A DNA stretch of 44,065 nt from a virus. Made by a program: the position numbers and the translations under genes. Location: positions 1 to 44,065 of the IMG/VR virus record IMGVR_UViG_3300032288_002838; one strand, written 5' to 3'. Position 1 is the stretch's first letter. Each line of letters starts with the position of its first letter. Below are positions 7,901-15,466 of this stretch, in pieces. Under the pieces are notes generated by a model. That model was not told where the DNA came from. It saw only the letters and a program-made list of their open reading frames with translations, and made no database searches.

Positions 7901-10274
7901 AAAAGAAACTATATCCGATGCTCAAGCTGTTAAAGAAAGAAATCAAATGATGTATGAGAGCATGACTACATCTGGAACGCCACTAAAATTAACTATAGAG
8001 CAATACAAAAAATTAAAGAAAGAAGTTAATTCTGTATACAAAGATCAGATAGCGCTTATCAATAAGACAAGCTACGATGATCAGGCAAACCTTGCTATAA
8101 GATTAAAAGAGCAGTTGATGGCTATGGGCATGTCTGCGGAGGACGCCACAGCAAAAATTTATGCAATGTATAAGGCATCAAATCAAGCAAGTAATGCATC
8201 AGCGTTTACAACTTCATCTAAAGCATTTATGAATATAAAAACTGCAGTCGATGCAGCCCGTGAAGCAATTCACACTTACAGAGATGCTGTTAGAAAAGAT
8301 CTGGACCCAACTGAGCAAGCCAATGCCCTGAACACTGCAGCAATGGCAATTGACACTGCAATTGCAGATAAAGAATCTGAAGCAATGAAGGCACGTAAAA
8401 AAGATAAAAGCAAGCCTTCATTTATTAGCACAGCCGAATCTGATTCAATTAAATGGGATGCAGAAAATAAAGCAATTACAGAGATATCAAAACAGCTTGG
8501 ATACCAAAAGCAACTAAGCAAAGAAACTCTTGATGAAATGGAAAAGTCAAACCCCGCACTTAGAAAGATTGCCTCCGAACAAGATACTGTTTTAACTCTT
8601 TGGAAAAAAACAAGAATTGAAGCAAGAGGATTTGTTGGAGATCTATCTGGTCTATCTGCTGCACAAACAAATGCTCTGTATGCTTTGCAGAGCGCAGTAG
8701 CAAAGGGCGTTGAAACAACAAATAGAGGCGGAATACTAAAGACGCAATATGCTGCATTAGATAAACTTAAGGGATTGCAAGAAAAGTATCAAAAAGCATT
8801 AAAAGGACAATCGGTAGCACAACAAATATCTGATAGAGATAGACTTGCTGCAATTAACAAGCAAATTGATGCTAACAATAAATTAGCAGAGGCAAGAAAG
8901 AAAGCACTCCAGGATAAAAAGAATGAGCAAGATTCTGGAAGAGCAATTGAGGCTAAAAAACTTGAGCTTCAAAATGCAGAGGCTACTGGAAACACAGCTG
9001 GTGCACAGCAAGCAAGACTTGATCTTGAAGGCCTGGTTGCTACACAGCAGTATGACGCACAGATTAAGGCCATCGACGCAGCAACAGAAAAAGCAAATGC
9101 CCCTCTTAAAAAAGCGGCAGAAGCTATGGCTAAAAAGCAGCAAGATCTTGGCGATGCAGCTGCATACGCAGGAGAAAAGCTTGGCGATGTAACTAAAGAT
9201 ATTGAAACAAGCGAGGGCAAGATCGAGGCTTTAAACAAAGCTATGACTACCTACAGACTTGCAATTGCAGTTCATAAAGATGATTTGGCAAAATGGAAAA
9301 CAACAGATGAAGCTAAGGGAATGCTGGCAGCAATTACTCAAGCAGCAACAAATGCAAAAGTAGACATGTCTGGGCTTCCAAAAGATAAAGATGGAAATAT
9401 TGGAATTGCAGCTGGTGAAGCTTTATTTGATAAAATATCATCTGGTCTTGAAGCTTCATTAAAAGAGCAAGGTATTGTTGTAAATGGTGATGTAATTATT
9501 AATGGCAAGAAAATAGATCTTGGTAACGCTGGCTCAAAGACAGCAACGTTGGCAGATCCTGGAAAAATTGCTGGAAAGAAAACTGGAACTGGGGACTCAA
9601 CTAAATACTTTACTCAATCTGGAAAAGAAGTAAGTAAAAAAGAATACGACTCCATGCCAGTAGGCGCACCTTCACAAGGCCAGTCCTATATAATTCCAGA
9701 TAGCAAGTTAAGCGGTAAAGAATTTGCTAACAGAGATGCAGCAACAAGAGCATTTTATAAAGCTCATAAAACTTCTTGGGAACAAGGCGATATGACATAC
9801 TATTCCAATGGAATGGTAATGCAAGGTGGAAAAGTAATTGGTTCATGGCTTGCAGCAATGGGAGATCAGAGCGGAAGAGTTAAGTCTTATAAAGATGGTG
9901 GTCTGCTTTCTGGACCAGGAACTGGTACATCTGATTCTATTTATATGCCAATGATGCCAAAAGGCAAGTATGCTTCTGGAGCATATGTTTCAAATGGAGA
10001 GTTTGTTGTAAACGCCCAAGCTGTAAGACAACCAGGAATACTTCCACTTCTTGAAAGAATTAACAACATGCAGTATTCTGTTCCACAGTCTAATTTCCAA
10101 GCAGCGGCATTCAATGTTGGATCAGGAAGCACAATTAATTTAACACAAAACATTTATCCATCTGATGGAATGAATACGGAATCGTTTGTAAGACAGGTTG
10201 TAACAATGACAAAGCAAGCTATTGGACAAGATGCAAAGCTTAATGCTAAAATGGTAGGAACAAAGAGGACATAA
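1968..10274 (+). CDS. Giant tape measure protein with embedded enzyme-like regions
   Basis: A 2768-residue protein that sets tail length and is ejected during DNA entry. Order seen: N-terminal helical region; tape-measure core (about 175-500); hydrophobic helices (about 537-571); Gly-rich FVINKAST/GEAVIPANIA repeats (about 900-975); a globular region with EHVLP (1157-1161) and GNKASNH (1179-1185); a kinase-like region (about 1330-1560) with VFVKP (Lys1360), Glu1371 and GDKDLGRGN (1440-1448); the tape-measure signature GEKGPELFVP (about 1785-1794); more hydrophobic helices (about 1810-1860 and 1925-1939); a Lys/Glu/Ala-rich coiled coil (about 2290-2440); and a C-terminal NGEFVVN motif (about 2680). 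It starts 9 bp after the chaperone stop without a clear ribosome site, so translational coupling is likely. Tape-measure identity is secure; the embedded domain calls are tentative. Confidence 0.95.
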   Translation: MADNLITTNITAHADFTSLRTQLAAVTAQLVKLQETTAGTNAKLANQIAVMNKSFAETMRSTGQFSSHFVSLSSDVDKFGKNLDRGRLKLNDYYNAWNGHTKKTSNLIRDLAKQQVMLQQAIVQPVGKNAQGLMQYNVMVAKGLDEVKNKMALARQEAAIMNKVMLDGSNQLINWGKNTQWAGRQLTVGLTVPLAAFGMAAQKAFREADAELVRLTKVYGGLAATSSADLAQVRKDITATAKEIASSYGVAYKETIALAADLAATGQQGNDLIQATQQTTRLAVLGEVDRQDAMKATLAIQNAFKQNTEELTQSIDFLNAVENQTSTSLADLTEAIPKAGPVIKSLGGDVKDLALYLTAMKEGGVNAAEGANAIKSAMASLINPTKVATEQFAGFGIDLKGIVNSNAGDLTGTIMALQAALDKLNPLDKSRAIEQLFGKFQFARMSALFENLGKQGSQTLQVMDLMKASAVDLAQISERELKMMTESASGQFKRAWASVQADLAQTGEQFLRISTQVLKVVDSIIKFFQNLPGPVKTFLNALGGLTAIAGPLIMMAGVMGNFIGYVVKGIFHLRQLAKGGQGFKLLTPEIMAAEAAAKGLATSFYSDSEATIVLSNAVNTLTESFNNLELKANAAKTAVQPAISTVAGGVLMAGGVQSGRVVDKNNPLVGAPYSRDMSHLIPAQSQQMGTIFGTVPGAGPVNVRIGKNPQAYMNQDMPKIPGVTSVNGTSTGIVAQEAAKWHAMTAAIAMQSEAEIKILKAEVMATGTVTSSLADSYQALLPQFSEITQLAAAETEAIVAQLQASKITVDQARAKVMQMNATVEAMLAETAAATAAGMGRVANLTTVPLTSQPVVDPLTGKSNMKEMFHKGTTKDIVDKIARALGGVRTSGAGYNIQTTKPKFAKGGIVPGTGNTDTYHTTAEEGSFVINKASTEANMPIIDDLLGGAKLLNSGGQVPVVLTPGEAVIPANIAQNNMPLMYSLNGGPGNTGGTGHPIGGRILPTVKSMAGLRGVATRWSQNNYNQDFKYRSIIHDATALVQKGVAPETAIAIVARDFDKAILRTMDKNTGTISDAKWARLRQAQLTELENELLVNGLMPQEARILGTKNPRRSPISGKGGPQSAMDIMSIMSDMGYDQVHLKRIKNSFGLHQDFTSEHVLPYEAWKQNADFNLYQAVAGNKASNHFTMNMERKLLRFNKENLMPDTYPKTQAEADLRMQKLLEITGYPTVEKLLAAGKQIENGLMTPGMRSILAFAESTLTKKSLSRNKGGSIPGRFAQRLFGGGKALFLGMPKTIKQVEQQRAMKAAMEKADIAVKDSRFAKHPVTEYGDLLEPTSGRSFPVPGIGGVYTRNGEKVFVKPMLDEKAALAEMRATQIAREAHGLKAPKQTLNVMRDPTDPKGLRKLLVLESPFDKALTVQDGKFTTDEYFRQLLASSLRGDKDLGRGNLSGNVLSDVGTAGVFSTASGLRDYAGFMPSVGDQAMVNLLGIKGSGAKKFFAESTMDIPKGMTPDAYNSRMLEEIEATLPRLKKTIGSFDLNQQEKVVYAKMIKRLEDARDVKWRELHGVHSAVVPSKEANLTPAALAKIAAAEELKRRQSGHIVSLSDAGFKSSANGFAIGGMIGNVLKGKAMHRIGAGFGPTGAPKPSMYESAPWGVNSLSIEMANTLFANTGLRKHTQKLFYDKFAAALAKEKPYGYVKDAKGSLKNALEPDVLDAVVRSAASDLIGDRSVLKQLSPIDKDILRQKYLNWESKKDTPLTESLKKIIFGLEGREKGGPVNGGQAYVVGEKGPELFVPRVSGGIVPNNKYGIGGTVGMLATMIAPQMIASKISNPMAAMIAQTISFVLPQMIMQNMAMKKMAGGAPGTIMSKIPESIRTGATTPIGVVSGKTGGLTKYGSALTNMASSGSKVGSVLSKIGFAATRLNVGLAVLTTAIIVGKNRWDAHKESMRLNALGYGMTAEAAKKAGLRFTDFNKKLKETISDAQAVKERNQMMYESMTTSGTPLKLTIEQYKKLKKEVNSVYKDQIALINKTSYDDQANLAIRLKEQLMAMGMSAEDATAKIYAMYKASNQASNASAFTTSSKAFMNIKTAVDAAREAIHTYRDAVRKDLDPTEQANALNTAAMAIDTAIADKESEAMKARKKDKSKPSFISTAESDSIKWDAENKAITEISKQLGYQKQLSKETLDEMEKSNPALRKIASEQDTVLTLWKKTRIEARGFVGDLSGLSAAQTNALYALQSAVAKGVETTNRGGILKTQYAALDKLKGLQEKYQKALKGQSVAQQISDRDRLAAINKQIDANNKLAEARKKALQDKKNEQDSGRAIEAKKLELQNAEATGNTAGAQQARLDLEGLVATQQYDAQIKAIDAATEKANAPLKKAAEAMAKKQQDLGDAAAYAGEKLGDVTKDIETSEGKIEALNKAMTTYRLAIAVHKDDLAKWKTTDEAKGMLAAITQAATNAKVDMSGLPKDKDGNIGIAAGEALFDKISSGLEASLKEQGIVVNGDVIINGKKIDLGNAGSKTATLADPGKIAGKKTGTGDSTKYFTQSGKEVSKKEYDSMPVGAPSQGQSYIIPDSKLSGKEFANRDAATRAFYKAHKTSWEQGDMTYYSNGMVMQGGKVIGSWLAAMGDQSGRVKSYKDGGLLSGPGTGTSDSIYMPMMPKGKYASGAYVSNGEFVVNAQAVRQPGILPLLERINNMQYSVPQSNFQAAAFNVGSGSTINLTQNIYPSDGMNTESFVRQVVTMTKQAIGQDAKLNAKMVGTKRT

Positions 10275-10735
10275 TGGCGCTAACTTTACCTGTAGGATCA
10301 CTACTGTTTATTGACACTGGAACAGATGCAACTACCCCTACCTGGACTAAGCTGTCCGAGCACAATAGGCAGCCAGTATCCTTAGATACAAATAGAATTG
10401 AAAGAGCAGAGCGTATGGCTAATGGAACTATGCGTAAAATATTTATTGCGGATAAGTATTCTATTCAGTGCTCATGGAATACATTGCCTTCAACAAGCAC
10501 AATGACTGTCGATGGCGGCTACGGCGCAGAACAAATTAGAGCATTCTATAAAGCAAAAGGAATAGGCTCATTTAAATTAAAAATATCTTACAACGGAGTC
10601 TCAGCAAGAGATGAAATAATAACAGTCATGTTTACCAATTGCAGCTTTAGCCTAAATAAAAGAAATGTCAAAATGGTAAGCGGAGTAGATCCACAAGAAT
10701 TTTGGGATGTTAGCCTAACACTGGAACAAGTATAA
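10274..10735 (+). CDS. Minor tail protein (distal-tail type, position-based)
   Basis: A 153-residue protein, translationally coupled to the tape measure through TAATG. It begins with a short beta-rich part (LPVGSLLFIDTG) and ends with LTLEQV, consistent with a compact beta-barrel tail protein. It lies between the tape measure and the large baseplate protein, where distal tail or tail-tube-like adaptor proteins are found. I recognise no diagnostic motif, so the exact role in joining tube to baseplate is inferred from position. Confidence 0.6.
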   Translation: MALTLPVGSLLFIDTGTDATTPTWTKLSEHNRQPVSLDTNRIERAERMANGTMRKIFIADKYSIQCSWNTLPSTSTMTVDGGYGAEQIRAFYKAKGIGSFKLKISYNGVSARDEIITVMFTNCSFSLNKRNVKMVSGVDPQEFWDVSLTLEQV

Positions 10736-13700
10736 TGTTAAGCTCATCAACAGACATTTTAAATCAAATTAAAAAGTCTTCAACTTTATCAATGTCACCA
10801 GGGCTGTGGGCTGAATATAACATGAACGACCTTATTACTGGAGTGACTGTTGAAAATCTTGGTGGGGAAACAGTAACGCTAAAAGACTCTGCTGGCGTAG
10901 AGTACAAACCATTTTTAAAGCTATTCCCGCTTGCAAGTATTATAAGCCCCAAGAGACCATCTTCTGCTGGAATTAAATACTTTATATCTAATAGTACAAG
11001 TAATTCTGGTATAACTTATAACGCTTTGTTGCCGTACAACACACTAATTAAAGAGCCATACAGAATGTATTACGCTGGATCAAAGAATAAGTATCAGTAT
11101 TGGGTAACGCCAAAATCAAGCGGTACATCTCTATCAAATTGTAAATTAACAGTTTCCTATCCATCTGGCAAGAATACAGTTACAAATAAGATATCTATTA
11201 AGTTTGAAACATCATACGGAATAAGAAGCCTAGTGTCAGACAATGGAACTTCTAAAGTCTGGTCTGACATGACATATGTAAAGCCAGTAACGTGGACAGT
11301 AAAAATTACAAAAGGCGGAACAACAACAACTGTTTTAACAAATGGTAGCGTTGATTCAACTGGTGTTGTTAACCTATACTATCAGGGTGGAACAACCTGG
11401 TCCACAACAGAATGGACAACATCTCCTACGGAGCCAGTAGACATAGACTCTATTGTAGTTGAGATCAATTCAATAAATGTATCAGACACATACTTGGGTG
11501 TAATTGAGATATCCGCTAGATATGTAAAGGATATGTCGGACAAGATAATATCATTTAGCACACAAAAAAAGGCATCGGATTCTTCTAATGGCCTAACCCC
11601 AGTAGGAAATGTTACTGCAAATTCTTTAAATGCTAGGTTGTTTTTTGAAGACAGGTCTGGAATCTCTTACGACAAAACATTTGTTTTTGATAAAACCAAG
11701 TCATATTTTTATAACAATGTTCTTTTTAAGCCATACTACAATATAACTAAATCAGACAACACTATTGAAAAGATAAAGCAAGGATACTTCTATGCAGATT
11801 CTTGGACAGTAGATGAATTTGGTCAAGTTGATTTGCAAGCACTAGACCAGGCCCTACTATTGCAAAAAATAGTAGCGCCAGATATTTTGATAAAAGATGC
11901 ACCATCACCTGCTATTATTAAAAGACTGTTGGATGGAATAGGGTTTACAAATTATAACTTTAACCTATCGCCAGACGGTAATGATAAATCTGCAATAACT
12001 CCGTACTACTGGTATACAGACGATACAAAAACTGTTTGGGAGTGTATACAGGACTTATGTAAAGACACACAAATGGTAGCTACATTTGATGAGAATAATA
12101 TCCTTCAGTTCTATACAAGAGAATGGATTTATAACAAAAATAAAACTAAATCTTTTACTTTTAGATACAACCCGCTTGTTTCTAGTGGAGTTACTCAAGA
12201 AGAAGCAAATATTATATCAATGTCTAAAGAAGATTTGCCGTCAGTGCAGGGAGTTAAAATTCTTTATAGACCACAAATGAGTTCTTCTTATAATGCTGGC
12301 GCTGATCTGCTATGGCAATCACCAGTGTATTCTCTTGGAGCAGGCGCATTGGTAAAGAATTTAGCAGCATCTTCTTTGGCTGGATCCTCTCTATGGATAA
12401 ATTTAATAACAACAATGGACGGGCTTGATCTAAGAGCTTTAAATAAAACTGGATACCTAGTTTTAAATGATGAAGTTATAGAGTATGATGCAATCAGGTA
12501 TTCGTATACAGACCTTGCTGGCTCCCCTCAGAGCCAATGGATAGAGTCAGACATAGACCTTCAAAAGTATCAGGCGCTAGGTCAAGTAAATAGCTTTAAG
12601 CCAACTGGAGAATATAGAATTAAAACTAGAGGAGCATTCGGCACTCCCGTATCCTCACACAGTGTAGATATAGCGGACTACAAAGATGACTTTGAGGTAA
12701 GGTTGTTAACAGAGGCCACACAGTCTACTGGCACTCCTTCTATAGACAACTCTAAAATATCTATAGAGGCTTCTGATAGCTTTGGCAAAAGTGTGCCAAG
12801 ATCTATGCTTACAGTATCACAGCCAGGCACCGTGTCATTAAATAAAAACTATACAGTTGCAACTATAGATGCAAAATTTATAGATTCAACTACAAAAAAC
12901 TTTTCTGTTGGAACGAGTTTCTACTTCCCACTAATGAAAGACTCTGCTGGAAGATTAACTGGCGCAGATCAGGTAATAGGTGGACTTGCAATATGCCTAT
13001 CGGACAATGGAGCTACTGGTTACTATATTGAAATTAAAACAGAGCAGACAACCGCCACGGGCAAACTGACTGACAAGAATATAAGATTGTGGAGATTTAA
13101 AAAAGGCTCCAAGCCATATCAAGTTGCAATAACAGATTCTCAAAAGGGAGACACAACAACTGTAACTGGTGTTTCTGGTGGCCAGCTATATAACCTAGAC
13201 GTTAAGGTTAATTACGATACAACAAGAAGAACATTTAAAATTAAATTTGATAACACTACAATTGTAGCCACAGACAGCGGTGCTAGTTACGTATTGCCTA
13301 TAACAGAAAAAGTCGGCCTATTCTCACAGAAGGGCTCAATCAGCTACGACTACCTATACAGTAATGCAATTTCAGAATCCCAGTTTGCTTCTACTACACC
13401 TTATAATCCGTATAGCGGAATGCTTGGTTCACAGTCATATCTATCTCAATCTTTTGGAGACTTTGTTTTGACAAAAGGATCAAAGGTTTCATCCCCAACC
13501 TTCTTTAAAGAGTTTGGCCCAGTAGCCAGAGAGCTAAAATATATAAGTGCTAAGTATGCACAAAGACCAGGCCAGCCAAGATTTGCACAAATAACTTTAA
13601 ATCCATTTGTTACACTTATTGGATCATCAGTCAATTCTTTTGGTATAGAGGCATATGTTTTAAATAATGCTGGAACCTTTGTTCCACTTGCTGACGGGCA

Positions 13701-14094
13701 GACAAGAAGCTTTCAGGTAGTAGGAGATCAAATCGTTGCAACGGATCCGTTTGAATATATAGACCCAGAAATAGCAAAGTTAAAAGACATTGAAATTATT
13801 GGATTTGATTCAACTTGGATACAGAAAGAGCGGGAAGCAAAAGAGCTATCTACATGGATGAAAGACCAATGGTCCAGACAGCAAACATCAATAGATATAC
13901 AATGCTTTCCAAACCCTCTAATTCAAGTAGGAGATATGGTTGAGATATCATACCCCCTAAACTCAGTATATGCTTCAGACGATACAATTCCATCTGGTAA
14001 ATCTGCAAGCAAATACGTTGTATTAGACATAGGTCATTCCTGGGACAATGGACTATCAACCTCAGTAAAATGCAGGTCGATTTATACTGGATAA
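10735..14094 (+). CDS. Large minor tail / baseplate protein with a LamG-like region
   Basis: A 1119-residue structural protein coupled to the previous gene by TAATG. The middle contains a segment of the actinobacteriophage minor-tail type (VWECIQDLC, then ATFDENNILQFYTREW, about residues 430-465), seen in tail-tip hub proteins. Residues about 655-870 look like a concanavalin/LamG-type beta sandwich (VATIDAKFI, GYYIEIKTE, YNLDVKVNYD), which often binds sugars. The C-terminus (PLIQVGDMVEISYPL, VVLDIGHSWDNG) returns to the hub-like fold. It probably forms the tail tip and may contact surface glycans; no enzymatic motif was seen. Confidence 0.8.
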   Translation: MLSSSTDILNQIKKSSTLSMSPGLWAEYNMNDLITGVTVENLGGETVTLKDSAGVEYKPFLKLFPLASIISPKRPSSAGIKYFISNSTSNSGITYNALLPYNTLIKEPYRMYYAGSKNKYQYWVTPKSSGTSLSNCKLTVSYPSGKNTVTNKISIKFETSYGIRSLVSDNGTSKVWSDMTYVKPVTWTVKITKGGTTTTVLTNGSVDSTGVVNLYYQGGTTWSTTEWTTSPTEPVDIDSIVVEINSINVSDTYLGVIEISARYVKDMSDKIISFSTQKKASDSSNGLTPVGNVTANSLNARLFFEDRSGISYDKTFVFDKTKSYFYNNVLFKPYYNITKSDNTIEKIKQGYFYADSWTVDEFGQVDLQALDQALLLQKIVAPDILIKDAPSPAIIKRLLDGIGFTNYNFNLSPDGNDKSAITPYYWYTDDTKTVWECIQDLCKDTQMVATFDENNILQFYTREWIYNKNKTKSFTFRYNPLVSSGVTQEEANIISMSKEDLPSVQGVKILYRPQMSSSYNAGADLLWQSPVYSLGAGALVKNLAASSLAGSSLWINLITTMDGLDLRALNKTGYLVLNDEVIEYDAIRYSYTDLAGSPQSQWIESDIDLQKYQALGQVNSFKPTGEYRIKTRGAFGTPVSSHSVDIADYKDDFEVRLLTEATQSTGTPSIDNSKISIEASDSFGKSVPRSMLTVSQPGTVSLNKNYTVATIDAKFIDSTTKNFSVGTSFYFPLMKDSAGRLTGADQVIGGLAICLSDNGATGYYIEIKTEQTTATGKLTDKNIRLWRFKKGSKPYQVAITDSQKGDTTTVTGVSGGQLYNLDVKVNYDTTRRTFKIKFDNTTIVATDSGASYVLPITEKVGLFSQKGSISYDYLYSNAISESQFASTTPYNPYSGMLGSQSYLSQSFGDFVLTKGSKVSSPTFFKEFGPVARELKYISAKYAQRPGQPRFAQITLNPFVTLIGSSVNSFGIEAYVLNNAGTFVPLADGQTRSFQVVGDQIVATDPFEYIDPEIAKLKDIEIIGFDSTWIQKEREAKELSTWMKDQWSRQQTSIDIQCFPNPLIQVGDMVEISYPLNSVYASDDTIPSGKSASKYVVLDIGHSWDNGLSTSVKCRSIYTG

Positions 14095-14096
14095 AA

Positions 14097-14105
14097 TGGT
14101 AGAAT
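14097..14105 (+). promoter_or_regulatory. Extended -10 promoter (TGG TAGAAT), leaderless geometry
   Basis: TG (14097-14098), one base, then TAGAAT (14100-14105). The next gene's ATG begins 7 bases after the last -10 base, where transcription normally starts, and there is no ribosome site. No clear -35 box is seen. Confidence 0.5.
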
Positions 14106-14111
14106 GATAAA

Positions 14112-14498
14112 ATGGCAACTGTAGATAATAATAAGATAAAGTTTAGTGGTTTTCCAACTAAGCAAAAAATACAACTGCCCGCAGATGACCCTCTAGTAGA
14201 TATACTTAAAAGTCAGTACTATGATTTAGTCGTAACGGCACAGCTTGATGGAAGCGTAATATTAACGCTACCAAATTCAAAGCCACCAGGCGCTAGCTAT
14301 GGAGACGGTACCTACGGGGTAGACCCAGGCTGGGATCCAGCAGTAGACAGTAGGCCATTCCCTACCTTGTCCGACATTAGCTTAAAAGGGATAGAGATAT
14401 ATCAAGATTTAAATAAAAGCTCAAAGATAAGATTTAAATTTACAGTAAAGAATAATGCAGCAGATGCCGTTCGTGGTGTTAAAGGAGTTGGTGGTTAA
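14112..14498 (+). CDS. Small tail-module protein of unknown function
   Basis: A 128-residue protein with a Pro/Gly/Asp-rich middle (GDGTYGVDPGWDPAVDSRPF) between two beta-type halves. I recognise no family. It lies between the large baseplate protein and a tail fibre gene and overlaps the latter by TAATG, so a structural or fibre-attachment role is likely by context. Its ATG has no ribosome site but lies 7 bases after a good -10 box, so it may be made from a leaderless transcript in addition to read-through. Confidence 0.6.
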   Translation: MATVDNNKIKFSGFPTKQKIQLPADDPLVDILKSQYYDLVVTAQLDGSVILTLPNSKPPGASYGDGTYGVDPGWDPAVDSRPFPTLSDISLKGIEIYQDLNKSSKIRFKFTVKNNAADAVRGVKGVGG

Positions 14499-15466
14499 TG
14501 GAAATCAAAGGAACATATACATTTTATCAGGATGGCATTGCAATAGGAAAAAGTAATAACATATTAACTAAATTCGGTAAAAGATTTTTAACAAATTATT
14601 TGGCAGGATCAACGTCATTTAATTCTAAAAATATTGTAATTGGAATTGGAGACAATGTAGCTACAGTTGACGACAATAGACTTGACTTTGAGTTCTATTC
14701 CTCTCCAGTAGATATTAGTTCTCCAAATATTGAGACTGATCCAATAACTGGAATAACAACATATTCTGTTATATATAAAACATCTATACCAAATGATGTT
14801 GTTGGTGTAATCAAAGAAGTTGGTTTATTTCCTGCTCAATCATCAACAAAAACAGATTATTCTGATAGATACATAAGCTCATTTGAAAATGCATTGCCTT
14901 GGACCGATTCTTCTGGCGATAATCCTACTCTTGTATTATCTCCAACACCAAGATTGGGATCATATTTATTTCAAATCACATCCCCAGCAGTTACATCACC
15001 AAACACATATTCAACAAAAGAGTATTCATTTAATACGGATTTTAATTTATCTGGATATAGTATATATGATAGCCTAACTCTAGCATTTAGACAAGCAGAC
15101 ACAAATCTTGACTATATCTATTTAAGATTCTATAGTGGCACATCAGATTACTTTGAAGCAAGAATAACTGGAGATGCATCCATAACATCACCAAATAAAA
15201 TAAAAAGTTTAATGCTTTCAGATTTATTTAATTCTTCATATAAATCTGGAACGCCAGATTCAACATCAATTAATAAAATTCTTGTTGGAGTAAAATCTAA
15301 AACAATTTCTGGAACAACAGCATATATGGACGGATTAAAAATTAATGACGAAGATTCATTTGATCCTACATATGGATTAATTAGCAGATCTGTATTAACT
15401 AATCCTATAACAAAATCTTCTGGGTCTCAAATGGACATAGAATATAAAATTGGGTTAAGCTTCTAA
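14498..15466 (+). CDS. Tail fibre / minor tail protein
   Basis: A 322-residue protein coupled to both neighbours by TAATG. The N-terminus (NNILTKFGKRFLTNYLAG, then KNIVIGIG, then VIKEVGLFPA) resembles the attachment domain of phage tail-collar or fibre proteins, which dock onto the baseplate. Residues about 120-300 look like a beta-sandwich, carbohydrate-binding type module (TLAFRQADTNLDYIYLRFY). It is probably a fibre component. The host receptor cannot be read from the sequence. Confidence 0.65.
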   Translation: MEIKGTYTFYQDGIAIGKSNNILTKFGKRFLTNYLAGSTSFNSKNIVIGIGDNVATVDDNRLDFEFYSSPVDISSPNIETDPITGITTYSVIYKTSIPNDVVGVIKEVGLFPAQSSTKTDYSDRYISSFENALPWTDSSGDNPTLVLSPTPRLGSYLFQITSPAVTSPNTYSTKEYSFNTDFNLSGYSIYDSLTLAFRQADTNLDYIYLRFYSGTSDYFEARITGDASITSPNKIKSLMLSDLFNSSYKSGTPDSTSINKILVGVKSKTISGTTAYMDGLKINDEDSFDPTYGLISRSVLTNPITKSSGSQMDIEYKIGLSF

